A stretch of 64,000 nt of DNA, taken from Lachnospiraceae bacterium. GTDB taxonomy: Bacteria; Bacillota; Clostridia; Lachnospirales; Lachnospiraceae. Positions 45,001-53,255 of the stretch are shown here, piece after piece. Made by a program: the position numbers and the translations under genes. Each line of letters opens with the position of its first letter. The stretch's first letter is position 1. A model generated the notes under the pieces. That model did not search any database and had not been told where the DNA came from. It saw only the letters and a program-made list of their open reading frames with translations. The stretch is taken from assembly GCA_017473905.1 (NCBI GenBank), contig JAFUJA010000022.1, forward strand, positions 1-64,000, given 5' to 3'.

Positions 45001-46564
45001 CATCCGTAATGCCGGTTTTTCTTTCCACCGTAAAAGAAATCGGTTCCCTGGGGTTCACAAGGGTATGAAAACTCTCTTTTACTTCTCCGTCCACAATCTT
45101 AACTGCAGATATTTCCAAAATATGATGCTTGGCAGGTGAACATCCCGTGGTTTTGATTTCGAACACTACAAAGGGAACCTGAAGACTCTGACCCTGTTCA
45201 TTGTAAACAGCATCATTTAAATCATCTACAAGATAGCCTTCCACGCCGTAAAGCACCTTAAAATCAGGCATTTTTTCCACCGTATGATACGCTTCCGGAA
45301 ACGCCTGAACCACACCGTGGTCTGTAATCGCAAGGGCTTTCATCTCCCAGGAAGCCGCTCTCTGAATCAGCTGCTTTGCATAGGAAACACCATCGCTGTC
45401 GCTCATCTTGGTATGACAGTGCAACTCAACCCTCTTTTTAAATGAGTTATCCATTCTGGGAACCCTGAAGTCTTTAATCTGCTTAATACACACAACAGAG
45501 CTTACGGTAACTTCTTTGGCAAAATCATCATATTTGGGCAGGCCTTTTATCTTAATAAAAGAACCCTTCTTTAACGCTTCCTGTAACTCTCCCTGTTGCT
45601 CAATATCACAGAATACTTTTGCCGCAATGGAATCCTCAAAGTCCGTAATGGCAAAAGAATAAATAAACTTGGTATTATTGCTGATGGCTCTTCCTTCTCC
45701 GGCAATAATCTGTCCACGGATTGTTACTTCTCCCATATCATCAATAATATCTTTTATGGGGATGGCTTCATCAATAAAATCCCGGCCGAAAAGTACATCC
45801 GGAGCATCGCTTCTTTTAAAATGTCTTTTCTTTGCTTCGTTATCCGCTGCCTTCCCTCCACGTTTTTTCTCAGGGGAAGGATTTTGGGCAGGAACAGCCC
45901 TATCACTTGCAAGAATGGATTCAATTTCCGGGTCATTCCCTTTTACCTCCGCAATTTCACTGCCTGCGTCAGCACCGTTTGCTTTGGCAACCCGTTCCGT
46001 AATGCGTCTTACAAGCATTTCCATACGATATTCGTTTTCTTCTTTAAAACGGTCTGTTACCGCTTCTTTATAATCGATGCAGATTTTCGCATTTAAGCCA
46101 CATCTTTTGCAAAAGACGTGTTCTAAATAATTTCGAATCTGGTCCTCCCTCTGTCTTGCAACCAGTGTATCTTCCAGTGTAAGACGAAGCACCTCATCTC
46201 CTTCACAGGTTATTTCTGCAGAGTGAATCAAACGATAATCCAATTTGGCATTTTCTTCCAGTTCAAATAAAATGCTGTCGCTGTATGCCTGATACAGCTT
46301 TTCTAAATCGTAATGTCTGGATAAATGAAACGACTCCACGATCTGCACATCCATATCGGTATCAGCAAAACACTGACGTTCCAATTCTTTCTGCGCTTTA
46401 TAAATTTCCTTTTTGGGAATCAGTCTTTCACTGGTCAGATATACTCTCAAATGCTTTTTATAAGAATCCGTTGTAAAACGGTCAATTCTTGTACCTTCAA
46501 AAAGTGCCCTTAGTTCATCTTCTAAAACAAGGTTTTCGAACATTTCAAAAAATTTCTTTGCCAT
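42095..46564 (-). CDS. polC: DNA polymerase III alpha subunit PolC with a degenerate exonuclease domain
   Basis: A 1,489-residue PolC-type replicative polymerase. In order: N-terminal domain, OB-fold (about 265-350), first PHP half (VELHCHTKMSDSDG, about 376-390, and ITDHG), the inserted exonuclease domain (about 460-630), second PHP half, zinc region (CSECF...CPKCG), catalytic palm with KGDKEPDIDLNFSGEYQ, and the C-terminal clamp-binding QLSLF. The polymerase parts are well conserved, but the exonuclease is not: the DxE motif is Glu469-Ile-Lys471, the second motif has His555 in place of Asp (HNLATAHSF), and the third HxxxxD is replaced by ELEKGEEA-like residues. Proofreading activity is therefore probably lost. 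Confidence 0.96.
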   Translation of the reverse strand: MAKKFFEMFENLVLEDELRALFEGTRIDRFTTDSYKKHLRVYLTSERLIPKKEIYKAQKELERQCFADTDMDVQIVESFHLSRHYDLEKLYQAYSDSILFELEENAKLDYRLIHSAEITCEGDEVLRLTLEDTLVARQREDQIRNYLEHVFCKRCGLNAKICIDYKEAVTDRFKEENEYRMEMLVRRITERVAKANGADAGSEIAEVKGNDPEIESILASDRAVPAQNPSPEKKRGGKAADNEAKKRHFKRSDAPDVLFGRDFIDEAIPIKDIIDDMGEVTIRGQIIAGEGRAISNNTKFIYSFAITDFEDSIAAKVFCDIEQQGELQEALKKGSFIKIKGLPKYDDFAKEVTVSSVVCIKQIKDFRVPRMDNSFKKRVELHCHTKMSDSDGVSYAKQLIQRAASWEMKALAITDHGVVQAFPEAYHTVEKMPDFKVLYGVEGYLVDDLNDAVYNEQGQSLQVPFVVFEIKTTGCSPAKHHILEISAVKIVDGEVKESFHTLVNPREPISFTVERKTGITDEMVSNAPFIEGALSEFFAFAKGAVLVSHNLATAHSFIKTNAEQININHDFTYVDSMALARVLVEGRARFGLDSLVKHYKMECGDLEKGEEAVRILSLIYIKFLRELEKQDIHTLAQINEMTASNPDTIRRLPSYHVIILARNEEGRRNLYRLVSASHVKYFQRVPRIPKSLLNELREGLIVGSACEAGELFQAILEDKPDDMIANIVQFYDYLEIQPIGNNRFMIREERFPDINTEEDLQALNRRIVELGEMYNKPVCATCDVHFCDPEDSVYRSIIMAGKGFADADEQAPLYFRTTEEMLEEFTYLGSQKAEEVVITNTNMIADMCEFVSPIHPDKCPPVIPNSDETLTNICYTKAHEIYGENLPEIVEERLKKELNSIITNGFAVMYIIAQKLVWKSNEDGYLVGSRGSVGSSFVATMAGITEVNPLSPHYYCSECFYSEFDSPDVKAYAGKAGCDMPDKMCPKCGAKLKKDGFDIPFETFLGFKGDKEPDIDLNFSGEYQSKAHKYTEVIFGAGQTFRAGTIGTLAEKTAYGYVKKYYEERNIHKRECEINRIVQGCVDVRRTTGQHPGGIIVLPIGYDINQFTPVQKPANDMTTDIITTHFDYHSIDHNLLKLDILGHDDPTMIRMLQDLTGIDPLQIPLDDPQVMSLFQNTEALGIKPEDIYGCQLGSLGIPEFGTDFAIQMLIDTNPQSFSDLVRIAGLAHGTDVWLGNAQKLISEGTATISTAICTRDDIMTYLIGMGVEASLSFTIMESVRKGKGLKPEWEEAMKAANVPQWYIWSCKKIKYMFPKAHAAAYVMMAWRIAYCKVNYPLAYYAAYFSIRATAFSYELMCQGEAALRRTMEDYKKRENTLSNKEQDAYKDMRIVQEMYARGFEFEPLDIFRASARNFQIVDGKIMPSLISVDGLAEKAAEGIVEAVKDGPFLSQDDFRERTKVTKTVTEKLAQLGLLGDIPESNQLSLFDMF

Positions 46565-46603
46565 ACTTCACCTTCTTCTGCCGGACACTCTTACTTCTCT
46601 GAC

Positions 46604-47659
46604 TTAAGCCTGCCAGTTTTCCAGTTCATGACGTAAGACTGCCAGCAATTCTTCTTCCGGAACCTTCCTTACAATCTGACCTTTTTTAATCAAAAGTCCT
46701 TCTCCGGTTCCACCTGCAATTCCAATATCCGCTTCTTTTGCTTCTCCGGGACCGTTTACCACACATCCCATTACTGCCACTTTAATATCCAGGGGAAATT
46801 CTTCCACCATGGTTTCTACCTGATTGGCAAGACCAATCAAATCAATCTTCGTTCTTCCACAGGTGGGACAGCTTACCACTTCGATTCCACCCTTACGAAG
46901 ACCCAATGTACGAAGAATCATTTTTGCGGTTTTGATTTCTTCCACAGGATTGCCTGTCAGGGATACCCGGATGGTATCACCGATTCCCTGATTTAAAATA
47001 ATGCCCAGACCGACCGAACTTTTAATATTACCGGAATAAATGGTTCCGGATTCGGTAATGCCTACATGAAGGGGATAATTCGTTTTCTGTGCAATCAGTT
47101 CATGTGCCTTGATACACATAAGCACATCGGAAGATTTAATGGAAATAACCAGATTGTCATATCCGCATCCCTCAATCATGCGAACCTTATCCAAAGCACT
47201 TTCCACGATTCCTTCCGCGGTTACTCCATGATATTTTTCAACAAGCTCCTTTTCCAGAGACCCGCTGTTTACACCTACACGAATGGGAATATTACGCTCT
47301 TTTGCCACGGCAACAACCGCTTTTAACTTCTCTTCTCCTCCGATATTTCCGGGATTGATACGGATTTTATCCGCGCCGTTTTCCATTGCGGCAATCGCCA
47401 TTTTATAGTCAAAATGAATATCTGCAACCAAAGGAATGGAAATCTGTTTCTTAATTTCACCGATTGCCTTAGCCGCCGCTTCCGTGGGAACCGTACATCT
47501 GATAATTTCACAATCTGCAGCTTCCAGGGCATGAATCTGAGCCACCGTAGCTTCCACATCTTCCGTAGGGGTATTGGTCATGGACTGGATTAAGATAGTA
47601 TTTCCCCCTCCAATGACCCGATTGCCGATTTGTATTACTTTCGTATTATCTCTAAACAT
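46604..47659 (-). CDS. ispG: (E)-4-hydroxy-3-methylbut-2-enyl diphosphate synthase
   Basis: A 351-residue iron-sulfur enzyme of the DXP pathway that converts MEcPP to HMBPP. TIM-barrel segments QSMTNTPTEDV and IRINPGNIGG, and the 4Fe-4S ligands Cys in VSCPTCGRT and VMGCVVNGPGEA are present. The ATG at 47659 has AGGTG six bases upstream; a GTG three codons earlier is possible. It overlaps the preceding small gene by eight bases. Confidence 0.96.
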   Translation of the reverse strand: MFRDNTKVIQIGNRVIGGGNTILIQSMTNTPTEDVEATVAQIHALEAADCEIIRCTVPTEAAAKAIGEIKKQISIPLVADIHFDYKMAIAAMENGADKIRINPGNIGGEEKLKAVVAVAKERNIPIRVGVNSGSLEKELVEKYHGVTAEGIVESALDKVRMIEGCGYDNLVISIKSSDVLMCIKAHELIAQKTNYPLHVGITESGTIYSGNIKSSVGLGIILNQGIGDTIRVSLTGNPVEEIKTAKMILRTLGLRKGGIEVVSCPTCGRTKIDLIGLANQVETMVEEFPLDIKVAVMGCVVNGPGEAKEADIGIAGGTGEGLLIKKGQIVRKVPEEELLAVLRHELENWQA

Positions 47660-48032
47660 ATGATTCACCTGATTCCTTACTGTTTGTTTTATTTTCTTTT
47701 AAAAAATGTATCATTTTTACCCTCTTGGCAATTAAAAGCGCCAGAATCTGCTGGGCTTCTTCCCTGTTACGACGATTCACGTTCTGTTTGATTCCGGTAA
47801 ACTGTTTTTCCCATCCGGTCAATCCAAGTTCTTCTGCCTTCTTGCCCATTTTAACAGCTTTCATGGAAGCTGCCTGCCATTGTTCTCTGCTGATTGCCTG
47901 ACCGAGTCTCATAAAATCCATGGACATCACAAAGAGCTCCAACTGCTCCAAATATCCGGCAATGTCATCTCCGTAAGAAGAACGCTCCCAATCAGCACCT
48001 AATCCTTTTAGTTTAGCCAAATACTCATTCAT
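47652..48032 (-). CDS. Helical protein of unknown function downstream of a Ser/Thr kinase
   Basis: A 126-residue, mostly helical, basic C-terminal protein (MDFMRLGQAISREQWQAAS, KVKMIHFLKEN) with no membrane segment. The size and helix pattern recall a four-helix bundle, but no conserved phosphoacceptor His is evident, so I do not call it an Hpt domain. The ATG at 48032 has GGGGAG ten bases upstream and follows the kinase stop by 55 bases; a longer start at 48119 would overlap the kinase. A partner or substrate of the kinase is a guess from position. Confidence 0.6.
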   Translation of the reverse strand: MNEYLAKLKGLGADWERSSYGDDIAGYLEQLELFVMSMDFMRLGQAISREQWQAASMKAVKMGKKAEELGLTGWEKQFTGIKQNVNRRNREEAQQILALLIAKRVKMIHFLKENKTNSKESGESYV

Positions 48033-48087
48033 TTTATAAAATCTCCCCGGCAGATACCATATCTTGTTGTCAGTCTCTACCGCACTT

Positions 48088-49179
48088 CTAAGTATACCTT
48101 CCCATACATGTTTTTTCAATCCGGTTTTTCTTTTTTGGAAACCTAAAAATGATAAGTAAATTTTGTATATTAGGGATATTTTTTTCGTTGTTTTTCACAA
48201 ATATTTTATCCGGTGCCTCCGACAAAAAAATACTGCATTCACACTCGTAAATCCTCATGGTTTCTTCTCTTTTCAATGCTTTTATCATAAAAGAAATCCA
48301 TAACAGTATCCCACCGGTACAAATTGGTAAAAGCCATATATTATCATGTAAAATAACCTTTTGTGCAATTCCACCTATAAGAAAAATGATTCCCGCGACC
48401 CCATACACAAAACCGGTATTGACAGATAATTTTTTGTTGCAGTTATCACTTTCTCCCAATACCTGTTTCAATTGCAAACCGCTTTGATACCGTTCTTCCG
48501 GCTGTAATTTCGTACAACGTTCAATTATTTCGGCAATTCCGGAACCAACACCGAACCGCAGCACTTCATCGGCTGTAATTTCATCTGCAGCGTATGCCGG
48601 ATGACATCCCGTAGCCAGATAAAACAGAATCTTTCCGAAAGCATATACATCGCTTTCGGTAGTAACATAGCCTTCCTTCTGCTCCGGTGCCATATAGCCC
48701 TGCGAACCATAAAAACAGGGAATCCTTCCCCACCCTCTTACCGTTGTTCCGAAATCAATTAATTTTATTTTACAGGAATCTTCAAGAATTATATTCTCAG
48801 GTTTTAAATCTCCGAACACAACAGGCATATCCCTTTTATGAAGATACGTTAAAACATCCGCAATCTGCATGGCAATTGCCGCTAATTCTTCCTCAGGGCA
48901 TCTCCCTTTTTGTCGTATCAGTTCCTCCAGGGTAAGACCTTCCACATAATCCATGATAATGCAACGGGATTCTTCTTCCTCTATAAAATCATGTAACGCA
49001 GGTAACGCCTCATGTTTTAAATCCCTTAACCATCCCAGTTCCTTACCGGCTCCGGAATCATTGATATATTTACACGCAAAATATTTTTGAATATTTTTAT
49101 CCCATACAAGATAAACGGTCCCAAATCCGCCTGCTCCGATAGGACGGATGATTTCATACTTATTTCCGATACTATTCAC
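48088..49179 (-). CDS. Membrane Ser/Thr protein kinase (Hanks type, non-RD)
   Basis: A 363-residue kinase with glycine loop IGAGGFGTVY (14-23), Lys37 in FACK, catalytic Asp124 in FGDLKPEN (the usual HRD is FGD, so the regulatory Arg is missing), DFG at 142-144 and APEQ at 164-167. Two membrane segments follow (about 257-300), then a short C-terminal tail; there are no PASTA repeats. The start is a GTG. It overlaps the PP2C gene by eight bases, so phosphatase and kinase are coupled. Unlike PrkC, which sits by priA/fmt in other Firmicutes, this pair lies next to ispG and rseP. Confidence 0.9.
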   Translation of the reverse strand: MNSIGNKYEIIRPIGAGGFGTVYLVWDKNIQKYFACKYINDSGAGKELGWLRDLKHEALPALHDFIEEEESRCIIMDYVEGLTLEELIRQKGRCPEEELAAIAMQIADVLTYLHKRDMPVVFGDLKPENIILEDSCKIKLIDFGTTVRGWGRIPCFYGSQGYMAPEQKEGYVTTESDVYAFGKILFYLATGCHPAYAADEITADEVLRFGVGSGIAEIIERCTKLQPEERYQSGLQLKQVLGESDNCNKKLSVNTGFVYGVAGIIFLIGGIAQKVILHDNIWLLPICTGGILLWISFMIKALKREETMRIYECECSIFLSEAPDKIFVKNNEKNIPNIQNLLIIFRFPKKKNRIEKTCMGRYT

Positions 49180-49918
49180 GCCTTTTATGATTTTTCCCTC
49201 CTTTTACGGTGAGTAATACAATGCCGCTGCAATTGTCTTTTTCCCCATTCCTACGGACTCTGGAAAGAAGTTCTTCCATGCGTTTCGGCAATAATTCCGT
49301 ATGTCCTTTTATATGAAACAACTGCTCCGACTGTTTTTTTGTAATTGTATTATGTAAACCATCCGAATATAAAAAATAACCATCAAATCTTTGCCTACCC
49401 CAAACGCATTCCGCTATGGGAACTTCTCCGCATCCGATTGCCTGTAAAAGCATGCCGTCTTCATTTCTCTGTGCAGATGTCAGAGTTTTATAAAATGCTT
49501 TTTTACGTTTTTGTAAAAATACATCACAACCCGAATCCCCAATCTGAAAAACCAGATATTTTTTATCATATAAAAGCAACATGGTCAGCGTCGTTCCCAT
49601 GCTTCCCCCTTCTGATTTTCCTTTCTCTTTTAACTGTTCATGTACTTCTTCCAGTTTTCTTTGAAAACTTTTATAAATTACACTTCTGCCCGCTTCCCTG
49701 AAATACATTGGAATAAAACTCTGATAAAACCAGACTGTCATGGCTTTCGCTGCCAGATTACCCGCAACTTCACCGGAACGAAGCCCGCCTACTCCGTCAC
49801 ATATCAACGCCATGGCAACAGGACCCTTTTCCGTCATAAGGGTCTGTAAAGAAAGGGAATCCTGATTCACTTCATAACGGTCCCCTCTGTCATAACAACA
49901 ATAATGATAAAAATGCAC
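49172..49918 (-). CDS. PP2C-type Ser/Thr protein phosphatase
   Basis: A 248-residue PP2C with metal-binding Asp in NQDSL (20), CDGVGG (41-45), QIGDSG, SDGLHN and EKDNCSG. It is expected to reverse the neighbouring kinase. The start is a GTG with GGGGG six bases upstream. No membrane segment is seen. Confidence 0.9.
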   Translation of the reverse strand: MHFYHYCCYDRGDRYEVNQDSLSLQTLMTEKGPVAMALICDGVGGLRSGEVAGNLAAKAMTVWFYQSFIPMYFREAGRSVIYKSFQRKLEEVHEQLKEKGKSEGGSMGTTLTMLLLYDKKYLVFQIGDSGCDVFLQKRKKAFYKTLTSAQRNEDGMLLQAIGCGEVPIAECVWGRQRFDGYFLYSDGLHNTITKKQSEQLFHIKGHTELLPKRMEELLSRVRRNGEKDNCSGIVLLTVKGGKNHKRRE

Positions 49919-49961
49919 AGACTACCCCCTTTTATAATTTTAAAAATAAAATGAGAAAATT

Positions 49962-50008
49962 CGGACGACTGTCCGGGAAAATCCGGTTATCCGGAAAATG
50001 ACTGTCCC
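49962..50008 (-). repeat. Two small hairpins and an 8-bp direct repeat upstream of the PP2C gene
   Basis: CGGAC-GACT-GTCCG (49962-49975) and TCCGG-TTAT-CCGGA (49982-49995) lie side by side, and GACTGTCC occurs near 49967 and 50000. Together with the hairpin at 50043 they fill most of the 164-base gap. No promoter was recognised. Confidence 0.6.
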
Positions 50009-50042
50009 CTATGGGAACATGTTGAATGTTTCATATTGATAC

Positions 50043-50064
50043 GCGGGGAGAGAACTCTCCCCGC
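50043..50064 (-). terminator. Strong hairpin after rseP
   Basis: Perfect ten-bp stem GCGGGGAGAG/CTCTCCCCGC with a two-base loop, 18 bases past the rseP stop. No T run follows, so it may be a processing or stability stem rather than a classic terminator. Confidence 0.6.
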
Positions 50065-50082
50065 ATGAATCATCAGAATCAA

Positions 50083-51180
50083 TTATCTGAAAAATCTTGA
50101 AATGTCATTAAATAATACCAAAACGGTAACGATCATTAAGAAAATAAAACCGGCAACGGTTATTATCATTTCCAGCTTCTGTGGTACGGGTTTACGAATC
50201 ACGGCTTCCACCAATAAAAGAACAAGTCTTCCACCATCCAATGCCGGAACCGGCAACAAATTCATCACACCCAGATTTACACTTAATAACAGAGCAATGT
50301 TTACCAAATTAAGTAATACGGTTCCGATACCGTATTCCTGGGTTTGTTCAATGGTATCACCGATTACCTGAACCACACCGACAGGACCTGCTATATCATC
50401 TTTGGATACCTGTCCCTGCACCATTTTCTGCAAACTCTTAATGGTGGTTTTCAGCCAGAATTGAACCTCATACCAGCTGTATTCAAAAAGGTCCAAACCT
50501 TTTCCTTCTACCATATCTCCGCCTTTGATTCCGATTACGTAACTGTTTCCGTTCAGAACCGGAGTCAAAGTAGTGTTGTAGCGCTGGCCGTCACGTTCAT
50601 ATTCCAGTTCCCATTCTTTACCGCCATCCAACATGGCAATCAGACTGATTTCCTGAAAAATATGAACATTTTCACCATTGATTTCCGTAATCACATCTCC
50701 TGCCTCAAGTCCTGCTTCATATGCAGGAAATCCTTCCACAACTTCAGTGATTTTAGTAGTCGAAGAACCACAGAATACAATGATAATCATTGCAAGAAGA
50801 TAACCTAAAATAATATTAAAAACAGGACCTGCAACTACCGTCAGAATTCTGACCCAGACAGGCGAATTCCGAAAAGAACCGGGAGTTGCCGCAGTCTCGC
50901 TTTCAAGGGGATTCTCGTCAAGCTGTTTTTTATGTTCCTCATCTTCTTCATACAAAGCATCTTCGTCTTCAAAAACACAGGCACCGCCCAAAGGAAGAAG
51001 ACGCAGGGAATAAGTAGTTTCACCTTTTTTTATTTTAAATATCTTAGGACCCATTCCCACAGAAAATTCCACAACTTTTATGCCGTTTATCTTTGCCACG
51101 ATAAAATGTCCGAATTCATGGGATACAACCACAATACAGAATATAATGACAAAGGCTATAATCGAATAAACTGTGTCCAA
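50083..51180 (-). CDS. rseP: Site-2 protease RseP/RasP
   Basis: A 365-residue zinc metalloprotease with HEFGH at residues 21-25, a PDZ domain (about 150-225, VVEGFPAYEAGLEAGDVI) and LPVPALDGGR near the C-terminus for the third metal ligand. Four membrane segments. It cleaves membrane anti-sigma factors or signal peptide remnants. An acidic insert (DEDALYEEDEE) after the first domain is common in Clostridia. TTG start, with GGAG nine bases upstream, four bases after dxr. Confidence 0.96.
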   Translation of the reverse strand: MDTVYSIIAFVIIFCIVVVSHEFGHFIVAKINGIKVVEFSVGMGPKIFKIKKGETTYSLRLLPLGGACVFEDEDALYEEDEEHKKQLDENPLESETAATPGSFRNSPVWVRILTVVAGPVFNIILGYLLAMIIIVFCGSSTTKITEVVEGFPAYEAGLEAGDVITEINGENVHIFQEISLIAMLDGGKEWELEYERDGQRYNTTLTPVLNGNSYVIGIKGGDMVEGKGLDLFEYSWYEVQFWLKTTIKSLQKMVQGQVSKDDIAGPVGVVQVIGDTIEQTQEYGIGTVLLNLVNIALLLSVNLGVMNLLPVPALDGGRLVLLLVEAVIRKPVPQKLEMIITVAGFIFLMIVTVLVLFNDISRFFR

Positions 51181-51184
51181 TTAC

Positions 51185-52339
51185 TTATACTCCTTTTACA
51201 AACTTTTTCCCGATATAATTATATGTCTCTGCTTCCGCAAAAAGAATTTCGTCCACATTTGGATTTTCAATCTTCTTATGAACATCCATACAACTTTCAA
51301 TCACTTCGGGAATCTGTAAAAATGAAATCTGACGGTTCAAAAACAAGCTGACCGCCTTCTCATTTGCCGCATTATACACAGTAGGCATGCTGCCTCCTTC
51401 TTTTGCGGCGCGATAAGCCAGGGCAAGACCGGTAAAGGTCTCCGTATCCGGCTTTTCAAAGGTCATGCTTCCAAGTTCAAAAAGGTCTACTCTTTTACCA
51501 TCCATCGGTAATCTGTCAGGGTAAAAAAGCGCATATTGAATGGGAAGCTTCATATCCGGCATACCAAGTTGTGCAATCACGGAACCGTCCACATACTGTA
51601 CCGCCGAATGAATGATGCTTTGCGGATGTACAACAACCTGAATCCGGTCTAAATCCACATCAAATAACCACTTGGCTTCCATCACTTCAAGACCCTTGTT
51701 TACAAGGGTAGCCGAGTCAATGGTTATCTTTCTTCCCATGGTCCAGTTAGGATGCTTCAACGCATCTTCCAAGGTAATATTTACAAGGTCTTCTTTTTTT
51801 CTTCCTCTAAAAGGACCACCGGAAGCCGTCAGAAGAATTTTTTCCAAACGATTTCCGGGATTTCCCTGTAAGGACTGAAAAATCGCACTGTGCTCGCTGT
51901 CCACCGGTAAAATGGACACACCGTGTTTTTTTGCAAGCGGCATAATAATATGTCCTGCAGTAACAAGAGTCTCTTTGTTTGCAAGAGCAATATCCTTACC
52001 TGCCTGAATCGCTGCAACGGTAGGTCTGATACCTATCATTCCCACAATTGCGGTTACCAATACTTCCGCTTCTTCCATTATGGAAATATCCAGCATTCCT
52101 TCCATTCCGGAGAGTACCTCCGTCTCAAGGTCTGCAATTTTAGTTTTTAAGCTTTTCGCAGCTTCTTCCGACCACATAACAGCTTTCTTCGGACGAAACT
52201 CGCGAATCTGTTTTTCCATCAGGTCAACATTGTTTCCCGCCGCGAGGGCAAGAACATTCAGTTCTGGATGTTCCCTGACAATTTCCAAAGTCTGGGTTCC
52301 GATAGAACCGGTAGAACCCAGAATTACTATATTTTTCAT
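51185..52339 (-). CDS. dxr: 1-deoxy-D-xylulose 5-phosphate reductoisomerase
   Basis: A 384-residue NADPH enzyme of the DXP pathway. NADPH loop GSTGSIGTQ at 8-16, metal and substrate motifs PVDSEHSA, TASGGPFRG and MGRKITIDSATLVNKGLE. The ATG at 52339 follows AGGAG by ten bases; the longer reading is not family-like. Confidence 0.97.
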   Translation of the reverse strand: MKNIVILGSTGSIGTQTLEIVREHPELNVLALAAGNNVDLMEKQIREFRPKKAVMWSEEAAKSLKTKIADLETEVLSGMEGMLDISIMEEAEVLVTAIVGMIGIRPTVAAIQAGKDIALANKETLVTAGHIIMPLAKKHGVSILPVDSEHSAIFQSLQGNPGNRLEKILLTASGGPFRGRKKEDLVNITLEDALKHPNWTMGRKITIDSATLVNKGLEVMEAKWLFDVDLDRIQVVVHPQSIIHSAVQYVDGSVIAQLGMPDMKLPIQYALFYPDRLPMDGKRVDLFELGSMTFEKPDTETFTGLALAYRAAKEGGSMPTVYNAANEKAVSLFLNRQISFLQIPEVIESCMDVHKKIENPNVDEILFAEAETYNYIGKKFVKGV

Positions 52340-52352
52340 TGAATCAATACTC

Positions 52353-53243
52353 CTAGTCGAAATGCAGGAACAGAACCACAAGGAAATATACCATGGGTGC
52401 CGTAAAAATAACACTGTCGAACCGGTCTAAAACACCACCGTGTCCGGGAATCAACTTACCGTAATCCTTAATACCACCATCACGTTTTACCGCTGAAGCA
52501 GTCAAATCGCCGCACATGGATACAATAGATCCGATAAAACAAACAAGTGCAAACAAAGGAATAACACCAATACGGTTATCTACAAAAGCATAATAAATCC
52601 AACCCATCAAACCGCCTGCAATAGTCGCCGCAAGACAGCCGCCTACTGCTCCTTCAATGGTCTTTTTGGGGCTTAATTTCGGTGTCAGCTTGTGCTTACC
52701 AAAAAGACAACCGCTGAAATACGCAAATGTGTCACACACCGATGCACTGATGTATACCAGCCACACAAGATAAATACCGTGAGGCAACTCCCTTACATGA
52801 TAAGCAAATGATAGGGTAAGTGCCACATAAATCATGCCAAACACCGCAGGTGTCATCTGCTGGATTTTATGTTTGGGATAAGTAAAAATATAAATACCGA
52901 ACATAATTACTACGGCAATAATAAACAGAAGCAAAATCAAAATCGTAAAATAATTAAACATTCCGATTTCTTTTACTGCCCATTCATTTAATATCTGATG
53001 AAAAGGCATTACATCATCAAACAAAATCAAAAGGATATAATAAAGGATAATGGTAACAAAACCCACTTTCTCATATCCGCTCACCTTCTGTTCATCCAGG
53101 CGCACATTGGTTGCCTTGGTAAATTCCAGATATCCGATGCAGGAAAGCACGCCTAAAAATATCGCCTGGGCCGGGCCTCCCAATAAACCAAAAACCAGAA
53201 GAAAGGCAAGTACAATTGCACCGCTAATGATTCTTACCACCAT
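52353..53243 (-). CDS. cdsA: Phosphatidate cytidylyltransferase
   Basis: A 296-residue polytopic membrane enzyme making CDP-diacylglycerol, with about eight membrane segments and the signature KRDGGIKDYGKLIPGHGGVL-DRFDS near the C-terminus. Confidence 0.96.
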   Translation of the reverse strand: MVVRIISGAIVLAFLLVFGLLGGPAQAIFLGVLSCIGYLEFTKATNVRLDEQKVSGYEKVGFVTIILYYILLILFDDVMPFHQILNEWAVKEIGMFNYFTILILLLFIIAVVIMFGIYIFTYPKHKIQQMTPAVFGMIYVALTLSFAYHVRELPHGIYLVWLVYISASVCDTFAYFSGCLFGKHKLTPKLSPKKTIEGAVGGCLAATIAGGLMGWIYYAFVDNRIGVIPLFALVCFIGSIVSMCGDLTASAVKRDGGIKDYGKLIPGHGGVLDRFDSVIFTAPMVYFLVVLFLHFD

Positions 53244-53255
53244 AATTCCAATCTC

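Noticed and set aside
47652..48032. Histidine phosphotransfer domain
   Set aside because: The helices fit in size only; no conserved phosphoacceptor His motif is seen.
48088..48119. Longer start (48119) for the helical gene downstream of the kinase
   Set aside because: It would overlap the kinase end and lacks a ribosome site; the ATG at 48032 has one.
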